Source: Thiohalocapsa sp. (GTDB lineage: Bacteria; Pseudomonadota; Gammaproteobacteria; Chromatiales; Chromatiaceae). From it: 6,751 bases of DNA. Location: contig NZ_JAIFKJ010000139.1 in the NCBI RefSeq assembly GCF_019695415.1, forward strand, positions 1 through 6,751, written 5' to 3'. The notes under the pieces are model-generated. The model was not told the origin of the DNA. It saw nothing but the letters and a program-made list of their open reading frames with translations, and ran no database searches. The translations under genes were made by a program, and so were the position numbers. Positions 1-5,941 of this stretch are shown in pieces (position 1 is the stretch's first letter; each line of letters begins with the position of its first letter).

Positions 1-52
1 TCATTTTCAGCGACTTACGTCGCCGAAAATGGCGGGGCATCCTGCCCCGCAC
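1..52 (-). repeat. Two-hairpin dispersed repeat, copy 1 (cut by window edge)
   Basis: This unit matches 5810-5861 at 51 of 52 positions in the same orientation. It folds as two adjacent hairpins. The first is 2-31: arms CATTTTC and GAAAATG, an A9-C24 mismatch, inner arms GCGAC and GTCGC, loop TTAC. The second is 32-50: arms GCGGGGC and GCCCCGC with a 5-nt loop. The single difference from the other copy is in that loop (A39 versus C5848), so pairing is kept. The A-C mismatch becomes a G-U pair in a - strand RNA, so I assign it to the - strand. The copy begins at the window edge, so more hairpins may lie upstream. It has no coding content I believe in. Confidence 0.85.
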
Positions 53-79
53 GGGCACCTCGAATTTTTCGAGGTGCCC
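53..79. repeat. Perfect 12-bp inverted repeat in the atpB leader
   Basis: Arms GGGCACCTCGAA (53-64) and TTCGAGGTGCCC (68-79) pair perfectly around a 3-nt TTT loop. It directly abuts the two-hairpin repeat, whereas the other copy of that repeat is followed by an unrelated hairpin at 5863-5888. No T-run follows the stem (the next bases are TTGATTCGCGG), so it is not a classic intrinsic terminator on the + strand. It looks like an interchangeable module of a composite palindromic repeat. An effect on the mRNA upstream of atpB is possible but inferred. Confidence 0.75.
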
Positions 80-134
80 TTGATTCGCGGTACGGATAAG
101 ACTCTGCTGATGGACTACGCTTGCCGTATCGCAC

Positions 135-151
135 CGGGGTTTCTGACCCCG
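135..151 (+). other. Small hairpin in the atpB leader
   Basis: Arms CGGGGT (135-140) and ACCCCG (146-151) enclose the 5-nt loop TTCTG, ending 38 nt before the atpB start. No T-tract follows, so termination is unlikely. The rest of 80-189 shows no convincing promoter and no gene; an open frame covers it but resembles no ATPase subunit. Confidence 0.4.
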
Positions 152-189
152 TCGGCGGGTGACGCAGCGCGAGGCAGGGCAGGGCAGAG

Positions 190-1614
190 ATGTATGCACG
201 ACTGACCGGCGAGGACATCGCCAACCGGGTGGACGGGCCGCTGTTGTTTCTGCGGCGCAGCGTGGACGTGGGCCTGAATGAGGCCGTTGAAGTCGAAGAC
301 GTGGGCGGTGCCGTGCGCTTGGGGCGTATCGCTGCGCTGGATGAGGACAGCGTCACGGTAGAGATGCTGGACGACACGGCGGGGCTTCGCATCGACGGCA
401 CGCGGGTGCGCTTCTTTGGCGAGCCGCTGCGGTTCCATGTCGGGCCGGGGCTGTTGGGGCGGATCTTCAATGGGGTTGGTAAACCCCTGGACGGCGGGCC
501 GCCGCTGGCGGCGGAGCAGGCGTTTCGCGTCGACGGGCTGCCGCTCAAGCCCTCTGCCCGGCAGGCGCCGAGCGAGTTTTTGGAGACGGGCTTCACGGCC
601 ATCGATCTGATGAACTCCCTGGTGCGCGGGCAGAAGCTGCCGCTTTTCTCCGGCGGTGGGCTCCCGCACGACCGCATCGCCGTGGATATCGCGTGCAATG
701 CGCGGCTGCCGGGGGCGCAGCGCGAGCGCGGGGGGGCGGACGTGCGCGACGACGACGACTTCGCCATCGTTTTTGCCGGCATCGGCATCCCGCATGGCAG
801 TGCCGAGTTCTTCCGCAGCTCCCTGGAGCAAAGCGGGGCACTGGCGCGCACGGTGCTGTTCCTGAACCTGGCCTCAGATGCCAGTGCGCAGCGCTTGTTG
901 ACGCCCCGCTTTGCGTTGACGGCGGCCGAGTATCTGGCCTTCGAGGAAGGCAAGCATGTGCTCGTCATCCTGACGGATCTCACCAATTACTGCGAGGCGC
1001 TGCGGGAGGTCTCGGCCAGCCGCGGCGAGGTGCCGAGCCGCAAGGGCTACCCGGGTTACATGTACTCAGACCTGGCGACGCTGTACGAGCGCGCCGGGCG
1101 CATTCGGGGCGTGCCGGGCTCCGTGACTCAGGTGCCTATCCTGACCATGCCCAACGATGACATCACTCATCCCATTCCGGACCTGACCGGTTACATCACC
1201 GAGGGTCAGCTGGTGCTGGACCGGGAGCTGCACCGCCGCGATCTGTATCCACCCATCAAAGTCCTACCGAGTCTGTCCCGTTTGATGAAGGACGGTACCG
1301 GCAAAGGGCTCACGGATCCGGACCACCCGGCGCTGGCCGCCCAGCTCTATGCCGCCTACGCCCAGGCGCAGCAGACGCGTATCCTGGCGAGCGTCGTCGG
1401 CGAGGAGGGCCTGTCGGAGACGGACCGGCTGTATCTCGCCTTCGGCGAACGGTTCGAGACCGAGGTCGTCGCACAATCCGGCCGCCGCACCCTGTACCAG
1501 AGCATGGAGGCCGGCTGGCAGGCCCTGCGCGGGCTGCCGCAACAGGAGCTGACACGGCTGTCGGATGCGCAGATTCGGGCACCGCGCGCAGGTGGCTCGA
1601 GCCGCGCCGGCTAG
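190..1614 (+). CDS. atpB: V/A-type ATP synthase subunit B
   Basis: This encodes the non-catalytic nucleotide-binding B subunit of a V/A-type rotary ATPase, which alternates with subunit A in the cytoplasmic hexamer. The 474 residues align with bacterial NtpB/AtpB over the whole length: an N-terminal beta-barrel (about 1-75), the central nucleotide-binding domain, then a helical C-terminal domain. The B-type P-loop equivalent FSGGGLPH is at 153-160, LTPRFALTAAEYLAFEEGKHVL at 237-258 is strongly conserved, and LPSLSRL at 359-365 holds the arginine finger expected at Arg364. Residues 172-189 carry a short charged insertion compared with the Enterococcus subunit. The ATG at 190 fits the family N-terminus; its Shine-Dalgarno is weak (GGGCAGAG), and an in-frame stop at 97-99 limits upstream extension. 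Subunit A is not in the window; the leader is filled with hairpins instead. The stop is TAG, followed by an open in-frame extension. Confidence 0.97.
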   Translation: MYARLTGEDIANRVDGPLLFLRRSVDVGLNEAVEVEDVGGAVRLGRIAALDEDSVTVEMLDDTAGLRIDGTRVRFFGEPLRFHVGPGLLGRIFNGVGKPLDGGPPLAAEQAFRVDGLPLKPSARQAPSEFLETGFTAIDLMNSLVRGQKLPLFSGGGLPHDRIAVDIACNARLPGAQRERGGADVRDDDDFAIVFAGIGIPHGSAEFFRSSLEQSGALARTVLFLNLASDASAQRLLTPRFALTAAEYLAFEEGKHVLVILTDLTNYCEALREVSASRGEVPSRKGYPGYMYSDLATLYERAGRIRGVPGSVTQVPILTMPNDDITHPIPDLTGYITEGQLVLDRELHRRDLYPPIKVLPSLSRLMKDGTGKGLTDPDHPALAAQLYAAYAQAQQTRILASVVGEEGLSETDRLYLAFGERFETEVVAQSGRRTLYQSMEAGWQALRGLPQQELTRLSDAQIRAPRAGGSSRAG

Positions 1615-1671
1615 CAGGCCCAGGCGGCGCAGGCAGCGGCGGCCGTCAGCACCGAGCCAGCCCCTGCCTGA
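1615..1671 (+). other. In-frame open extension after the atpB amber stop
   Basis: After the TAG at 1612-1614 the atpB frame stays open for 18 codons, to a TGA at 1669-1671. The translation is QAQAAQAAAAVSTEPAPA, an Ala/Gln/Pro-rich tail much like the low-complexity end of AtpB just before it. A single CAG to TAG change would explain the present stop, making this a possible former C-terminal tail. Read-through is also possible but unproven. GC-rich DNA easily gives such runs by chance, so this is a weak annotation. Confidence 0.3.
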
Positions 1672-1710
1672 TTCGGCAGCGGCGGGTCTGGGTTCCGGAG
1701 CAGCACCATG

Positions 1711-1714
1711 GGAG
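1711..1714 (+). promoter_or_regulatory. Shine-Dalgarno site of atpD
   Basis: GGAG lies 7 nt before the ATG at 1722 and supports that start. A second GGAG (1697-1700) lies 7 nt before an upstream ATG at 1708, which opens a four-codon frame (MGAA) whose TAA overlaps the atpD start as TAATG. Confidence 0.65.
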
Positions 1715-1721
1715 CAGCGTA

Positions 1722-2426
1722 ATGACCGATCGCGAGCTGGTCCCGACCCAAAGTGCCTATCTCGAGCTCAAGGCCGAGCGGGTTGGTATGCAGGAGGGCT
1801 ATCGCTTCTTGGACGAGAAGCGGCTGATCCTCGCCGGCGAGATCCTCGCCAACCTGCGCGACTACGATGCCACGATGACGCGCTGGCGGCGCGCCGAGGA
1901 GACGGCACGCGATGCGCTGCGGGCGGCCGTGGGGCGTCATGGGTTGGATGAGTTGGCCGTTTATCCGCCGGCCCCCGGCGCGTGCGGATTCGCGACCACG
2001 AGACGTTCGGTGCTCGGGGTGCGGATCGAAACGCCGATGGAGGTGGAAGATGCGGCCCGGGCTGTGCGCGGCTCGGAGGTTGCCGGCTTCGGCGGGACGG
2101 CTGAGCTCGATGCGGATGCTCTTTCAGATACCGACCCCGGCGCGGATACCGCGGCTGGAACCTGTGCGATCGCGAGTCCGGAGGGCGACGCGTGCCGCGA
2201 GGCCTTCTCCGCGTTGATGCCGCTCGCCGCGAGGCTCGCGGTGCTTACCGGCAACCTGGAGCGGCTGCGGGTGGAGTATCTGCGCACCTCGCGCCGTGCG
2301 CGGGCATTGGAGGACGTGCTGCTGCCGGAGATCGACGAGCGACTCGGCGTCATCGACAACGCGCTGGAAGAGCTGGAGCGCGAGGAGGCGGTGCGGGTGC
2401 GTCGCGGGCGTGGCGGGGCTGGCTGA
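1722..2426 (+). CDS. atpD: V/A-type ATP synthase subunit D (central rotor stalk)
   Basis: Subunit D forms the coiled-coil axle that turns inside the A3B3 hexamer and couples ATP chemistry to the membrane ring. The 234-residue product has the family layout. An N-terminal helix begins PTQSAYLELKAER (9-21) and runs to about 75. A variable middle follows, then a C-terminal helix from about 158 to 228 holding the hallmark YLRTSRRARALEDVLLPEID (186-205) and ELEREEAVRVRR. The middle, about 120-157, is acidic and small-residue rich (many D, A, G, T) and makes the protein somewhat longer than the roughly 210 residues usual for the family. The gene lies 107 bp after atpB on the same strand and probably shares its transcript. 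No further ATPase gene follows; convergent genes begin 59 bp downstream. Confidence 0.94.
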   Translation: MTDRELVPTQSAYLELKAERVGMQEGYRFLDEKRLILAGEILANLRDYDATMTRWRRAEETARDALRAAVGRHGLDELAVYPPAPGACGFATTRRSVLGVRIETPMEVEDAARAVRGSEVAGFGGTAELDADALSDTDPGADTAAGTCAIASPEGDACREAFSALMPLAARLAVLTGNLERLRVEYLRTSRRARALEDVLLPEIDERLGVIDNALEELEREEAVRVRRGRGGAG

Positions 2427-2485
2427 GCCGCGGCTCGCCTCCACGCTTTGTTCGATGATCGATCCCGTACTCGGGCCACGAAGGG

Positions 2486-3595
2486 TTAGTCGGCGGATGT
2501 CGCGCGCCCGTCCTCGGCCTGCACGCGCTTCATTGCCTGGCTGCGGGCATAGCGCTGGTAGTTCCAGCCCTGTTCGTAGACGCGGTCGGTGACGAAGCCG
2601 ATGCTGTTGTGCATGCGGCTGTTCAGCACCACGGCGTCAGTGTCGAGCACCCGCCGCCCGTCCTCGCTGAAGAAGGCCAGGGCCGGCAGCTGGGTGAAGC
2701 CGAGGGCTGCGTACCAGTCCCGCGGGTTGGTGCGCTGGCCGCCGGGCGTAAGCACCGGTGTCTGGGCATCGCCGGCATCGAGACGCACCACGTCGAAACC
2801 GCGGAGCTTGCCGCGGATGGCGTCGTCGCCCAGGACCTCGTCGTGGAAGCGTGGGCAGCGCTCGCAGTCTTCGCCCTCGAACAGGACCAACAGCGGGCGT
2901 TCCGCCGGCATGGCCTCGCTGCGGGCGAGCGCATGGGGTGGCGGCTCGAACAGCGGGTCCTGCGGCAGCGTCCAGCCGGCGGCGTCGGCGGCGGGTTCGG
3001 TCTGCGCCAAGTAGTCGCGCAGCCCGACGCGCTCGTAATGGCCGTCGGCCAGATAATCCAGCACCCGCGCGAATCGCTCCGGGCCATAGTAGCCGGTAAG
3101 CTTCACCAGCGGTCTGCCGTCGGTGTCGTAGAACATGAAGGTCGGCGCGAACTGCACTCCTTCGTCCAGCGCGAACTGCTTCACACGGGTCGTCTCACCG
3201 TCGAAGTCCGTCAGCTCGGCGTCAGAGAAGATCTCGAGCCCCAGCGCGTCGAAGTTGCTCTGCAGGCGCTCAGCGATGTCAGGGTCACCTAGGCTCTTCT
3301 CGATGAACAGGTGGCAGTAGGAGCAGCCCTCGGTGCTGAAGAAGAGAAACAGTCCCTGCTTGCCGGCCTCTGCCGCCATGGCGGCGTCGTCCGGCAGGTC
3401 CAGAAAGCTCTCTTTGAACCAGTCCGGATAGCGGATCTGCATAATGGCGGCGTCGTCGAAGTCCGCGTCCACCGCGATACCCGCCGTGGGCAGTAGGAGC
3501 AGTGCCGCGAGGCCGCAGGCCGTGAGCCACCGCCACCCCATGGCCAGTGGCTGGCGGCGGGCATTGGCCGGATCGCGGCGCGGAGCTGGGTTCAT
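2486..3595 (-). CDS. Exported protein with two thioredoxin folds
   Basis: This 369-residue protein probably acts in thiol-disulfide exchange in the periplasm. After a basic N-terminus with two Arg-Arg pairs comes a hydrophobic segment (about 21-41, LTACGLAALLLLPTAGIAV) that looks like a signal peptide or membrane anchor. Domain 1 (about 75-185) resembles SoxW-like thioredoxins, with the redox motif CSYC (91-94) and the cis-proline in FAPTF (Pro151). Domain 2 (about 232-345) repeats the fold with CERC (244-247) and QLPALAFF (Pro304). The conserved-looking C-terminal tail contains GWNYQRYAR. I chose the ATG at 3595 because AGGTG lies 5 nt upstream; the frame stays open further upstream, but that region looks non-coding. 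An internal ATG at residue 19 would still leave the hydrophobic segment. The substrate cannot be told from context. Confidence 0.85.
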   Translation of the reverse strand: MNPAPRRDPANARRQPLAMGWRWLTACGLAALLLLPTAGIAVDADFDDAAIMQIRYPDWFKESFLDLPDDAAMAAEAGKQGLFLFFSTEGCSYCHLFIEKSLGDPDIAERLQSNFDALGLEIFSDAELTDFDGETTRVKQFALDEGVQFAPTFMFYDTDGRPLVKLTGYYGPERFARVLDYLADGHYERVGLRDYLAQTEPAADAAGWTLPQDPLFEPPPHALARSEAMPAERPLLVLFEGEDCERCPRFHDEVLGDDAIRGKLRGFDVVRLDAGDAQTPVLTPGGQRTNPRDWYAALGFTQLPALAFFSEDGRRVLDTDAVVLNSRMHNSIGFVTDRVYEQGWNYQRYARSQAMKRVQAEDGRATSAD

Positions 3596-3600
3596 GGCAT

Positions 3601-3605
3601 CACCT
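3601..3605 (-). promoter_or_regulatory. Shine-Dalgarno site of the thioredoxin-fold gene
   Basis: AGGTG on the - strand, 5 nt before the ATG at 3595-3593. It decides the start in favour of this codon over the longer open frame that begins at 3721. Confidence 0.55.
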
Positions 3606-3626
3606 GTGTGAGGAGGGTGGCCCGGC

Positions 3627-3656
3627 ACGTTAGCACCGACTCGACCCCCGGTGTAA
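3627..3656 (-). promoter_or_regulatory. Possible sigma70-like promoter of the thioredoxin-fold gene
   Basis: On the - strand TTACAC (3656-3651) and TAACGT (3632-3627) are separated by 18 nt, and TGC just before the second box gives an extended -10 look. The match is only partial, and such matches arise by chance; it is listed as the best candidate in the 159-bp gap after GH15. Confidence 0.2.
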
Positions 3657-3659
3657 CGG

Positions 3660-3743
3660 TCAGGTGTCGAGCCGCGCATCTCCAGGTGATTGTCGACCAC
3701 GGAGGCTGACCGACAGCGCAAGGATCAGCGGCAGGCTCAGCAT
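3660..3743 (-). CDS. Possible small hydrophobic peptide (27 codons)
   Basis: An ATG 11 nt after the GH15 stop opens a 27-codon frame ending at TGA 3662-3660. It begins MLSLPLILALSVSLRGRQ: a hydrophobic stretch long enough for a short membrane segment, then a basic and polar tail. No Shine-Dalgarno lies at a proper distance, so it would rely on reinitiation after GH15. It may also be the leftover end of a membrane protein or a chance frame. I do not recognise it and rate it as doubtful. Confidence 0.17.
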   Translation of the reverse strand: MLSLPLILALSVSLRGRQSPGDARLDT

Positions 3744-3754
3744 GAGGGGCAGGG

Positions 3755-5575
3755 CTATCCTACATGGGCGTTGTGGATGGCCTGGGCGGCGTTCACCAGC
3801 CCGATATGGCTGAACGCCTGGGGGAAGTTGCCGAGCAGCTCCCCTGTCTCCGGGTCCACCTGCTCGGCGAGGAGGCCGAGATCATTCGCGCAGCCCGCGG
3901 CTCGCTCGAACAGCCGCTCCGCCGCCTCGATCTGGCCTGCCATCGCCCGGGCCTGGGCAAGCCAGAAGGTGCATACCAGGAAGGCGCCCTCGGCCCCCGG
4001 CAGACCGTCATCGGCTCGGTAGCGGCGGACGAAGCCGCTGTCTGTGAGCGCCGTCTCCACTGCGTCAAGCGTTGCCAGCACCCGTGCATCGTCGGCGGGT
4101 AGAAAGCCCACGATCGGTATCAACAGCGCGGCCGCGTCCAGGGCGTCCTCGCCGAAGGCCTGCGTGAAGGCGCCAACACGATCGCTCCAGCCCTGCTTCA
4201 GGATCGCCGTGCGTATATCCTCCCGCGCCCGGCGCCAGCGGGCCATGCGCTCATTGGCTGCGTCCGCGGGCAGCAGGTCCGGTGCGAGATCCAGCGCCCG
4301 ATCCAGCGCGGCCCAGCACATGAGCTTGGAGTGCAGATAGTGCTTGGGCTCGGCGCGAATCTCCCAGATGCCATGGTCGCACCCGCGCCACCGTGCGGCG
4401 GCGGCATCGGCGATCTCCGCGAGAAAGCGTCGCGCGGCGTCGCTCAAGTGGGGTAGTTGCTCGCGCAGGCGATGGGCTGCCAGCAACACGTTCCCGTACC
4501 CGTCCAGCTGGCTTTGAGCCCAGGCGGCATTACCGATACGCACCGGCCGGCTGTCGCGCCAGCCGCGCAGGCGCGGCAGCTCCCGCTCGTGCAGGTCATG
4601 CTCGCCTTCTATGCCGAAGACCACTTGCAGGTTGCCGTGCTCGCGCACCTGGAGCATGGCCGTGGCGCCGAGGAAGTCGAAGAACCGATGCGCTTCCATG
4701 GGGCAGGCGGCGACCCAGAGGGCGTCCAGTGTGAGGCTCGCGTCGCGGACCCAGCTGTAGCGATAGTCCCAGTTACGGCTGCCGCCGACGCAGGTGGCGA
4801 GCGAACTGGTGGGTGCGGCGACGATGGCTCCCGTCGGCTGGTAGCCGAGGCCCTGAAGCACCCGGCCGCTGTGGCGGACGAGCTCCCGCCATGGGCCTTC
4901 ATAGTGCTGGTGTGCGTCGGACCATGCCTGCCATGCCGTGAGGGTCGCATCGAGGGCGTCGCTGATCTGGTCCGCAGACAGGGGTGGCGGCGGGCCGTCG
5001 GCGGTGGCGCTGTGTTGCAGCGCCAGGCACAGCCGATCGCCGGCCTGCAGCGTTGGGCGGGCGCCGGCACTGCAATCGTCCACGGACCAGTCCGCGTTGC
5101 CCGATAATCGCAGCATGGAGGCGCCGCCGCGGGTCAGCAGGCCACCAGTAGCCGGCTCCAGCAGGGGGCGGATCAGGCCGTACTCGGGGCGGGGATGGTA
5201 GTCCAGCTCCACGCTGACACTCCCCTCGGTGCAGACGAGCTCGCGCAGCAGCAGGTGCGGTGCGCCGTAACCCAAGGTGTTGACCTGATCGTCCGCGCCC
5301 ATGGCCAGCGCATCGCGCAGCGTCACGCTGCCATTGCGACAGCGGAAACTGGTTTCCAGCACCAGCGATTCGGGCAGATAGCGCCGGTTGATTGCGTGTA
5401 CGTCCTGGGGTACAACCCGAAAGTGTCCGGCATCTGCGTCGAGCAGGCAGGCGAGCTGGGCCGGCGAATCGAAACGCGGTAGACAGAGCCAGTCCACGCT
5501 GCCGTTCCGACATACCAGGGCGGACCCATGACGATCCGAGAGCAGCGCATAGTCGGCGATGGGATGGGTGCTCAT
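3755..5575 (-). CDS. Glycoside hydrolase family 15 protein (trehalase/glucoamylase-like)
   Basis: A cytoplasmic inverting alpha-glucosidase of GH15; relatives with this architecture include mycobacterial-type trehalases and glucoamylases, so trehalose or malto-oligosaccharides are the likely substrates, not settled by sequence. The 606 residues match the usual length. The N-terminal beta-sandwich domain starts with IADYALLSDRHGSALV and SVDWLCLPRFDSP (6-38). The (alpha/alpha)6 barrel starts near 225 and carries GGSRNWDYRYSWVRDAS (264-280), GIWEIRAEPKHYLHSKLMCW (402-421) with the probable general acid Glu405, and LLAEQVDPETGELLGNFPQAFSH (568-590) with the probable general base Glu571. There is no signal peptide. 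The ATG at 5575 gives the standard family N-terminus. It is preceded by a G-rich stretch rather than a strong Shine-Dalgarno and overlaps by ATGA a short upstream frame. Confidence 0.94.
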   Translation of the reverse strand: MSTHPIADYALLSDRHGSALVCRNGSVDWLCLPRFDSPAQLACLLDADAGHFRVVPQDVHAINRRYLPESLVLETSFRCRNGSVTLRDALAMGADDQVNTLGYGAPHLLLRELVCTEGSVSVELDYHPRPEYGLIRPLLEPATGGLLTRGGASMLRLSGNADWSVDDCSAGARPTLQAGDRLCLALQHSATADGPPPPLSADQISDALDATLTAWQAWSDAHQHYEGPWRELVRHSGRVLQGLGYQPTGAIVAAPTSSLATCVGGSRNWDYRYSWVRDASLTLDALWVAACPMEAHRFFDFLGATAMLQVREHGNLQVVFGIEGEHDLHERELPRLRGWRDSRPVRIGNAAWAQSQLDGYGNVLLAAHRLREQLPHLSDAARRFLAEIADAAAARWRGCDHGIWEIRAEPKHYLHSKLMCWAALDRALDLAPDLLPADAANERMARWRRAREDIRTAILKQGWSDRVGAFTQAFGEDALDAAALLIPIVGFLPADDARVLATLDAVETALTDSGFVRRYRADDGLPGAEGAFLVCTFWLAQARAMAGQIEAAERLFERAAGCANDLGLLAEQVDPETGELLGNFPQAFSHIGLVNAAQAIHNAHVG

Positions 5576-5637
5576 TGGGCCGCCCCCGCTTTTTCGGCGG
5601 GCGCGAGTGACTCGTTGAGCAGTAGCGGTTGTGGCAT
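5572..5637 (-). CDS. Possible 21-codon leader overlapping the GH15 start
   Basis: The frame begins at ATG 5637-5635 and reads MPQPLLLNESLAPAEKAGA plus AQ before TGA at 5574-5572, overlapping the GH15 start as ATGA. GAAGGA (5646-5641) lies only 3 nt before the ATG, which is short. The same frame is open further upstream, back to a TGA at 5775-5773 inside the hairpin block, so it could instead be the tail of a former gene cut by the repeat. About half of the third codon positions are G or C, clearly less than in the neighbouring genes, which argues against a well-used coding sequence. Not recognised. Confidence 0.25.
   Translation of the reverse strand: MPQPLLLNESLAPAEKAGAAQ
5581..5603 (-). 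promoter_or_regulatory. Hairpin over the GH15 translation start region
   Basis: Arms CGCCC (5581-5585) and GGGCG (5599-5603) can pair; an alternative register pairs 5585-5589 with 5597-5601. In the - strand RNA the G-run just upstream of the GH15 ATG, its only Shine-Dalgarno-like sequence, sits in this stem. Translation of the overlapping upstream frame would open it. The stem is seen; the regulatory role is inferred. Confidence 0.3.
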
Positions 5638-5734
5638 CGGTCCTTCGTTGGGATCTGCAACGTTCACATCAATGCCTGGGCCAGAATCTTCAGGGCTGAC
5701 GCCGCGGCGGCAGCTTCTAAATGGGGCGTATGCA

Positions 5735-5893
5735 CCTAAGGAGACGCTGAAAAATGGGCTTCCTGCCCATTTTCAGCACGCGAAGCGAAAACGCGGTTTC
5801 CGCTTCGCTTCATTTTCAGCGACTTACGTCGCCGAAAATGGCGGGGCCTCCTGCCCCGCACAGGAAGCACTAATAAATCAGCGCTTCCCTAAG
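5735..5893 (-). repeat. Composite palindromic repeat of five hairpins, containing repeat copy 2
   Basis: Five hairpins follow one another. A: GCTGAAAAATGGGC (5746-5759) with GCCCATTTTCAGC (5765-5777), one bulged A. B: GCGAAGCG (5780-5787) with CGCTTCGC (5801-5808), extended inward by AAAC/GTTT after an A-C mismatch. C: 5811-5840 and D: 5841-5859, together the unit shared with 1-52. E: GGAAGC (5863-5868) with GCTTCC (5883-5888), extended by CT/AG after another A-C mismatch. The block is bounded by CCTAAG at 5735-5740 and 5888-5893. All A-C mismatches become G-U on the - strand. It lies 48 bp past the ligase stop and could act as a terminator or mRNA-stabilising structure, or be a non-autonomous mobile repeat. 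The remaining parts of 5576-5941 contain no gene I support beyond the leader frame. Confidence 0.8.
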
Positions 5894-5941
5894 CATCGGC
5901 AAATGACACGGGTGCTCACCGGTACTGGCAAAGATGACGCG

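Noticed and set aside
2..205. Open + frame crossing the leader into atpB, possibly the end of subunit A
   Set aside because: Its translation matches no AtpA C-terminus I know, and much of it is hairpin sequence; openness is expected in palindromic GC-rich DNA.
2425..2475. Terminator between the convergent atpD and thioredoxin genes
   Set aside because: The palindrome GAGCCGCGGCTC (2425-2436) and CCCG-TACT-CGGG (2464-2475) give only short stems without T-runs.
3596..3721. Upstream extension of the thioredoxin-fold gene by 42 codons
   Set aside because: The extension lacks signal-peptide character, while the ATG at 3595 has a Shine-Dalgarno and leads directly to the hydrophobic segment.
4899..5660. 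253-codon - frame overlapping the GH15 start
   Set aside because: It is a shifted-frame shadow of GH15, Arg/Pro/Ala-rich, with no recognisable domain.
5735..5893. CRISPR array
   Set aside because: The hairpins differ from each other; there are no regular repeats with unique spacers.
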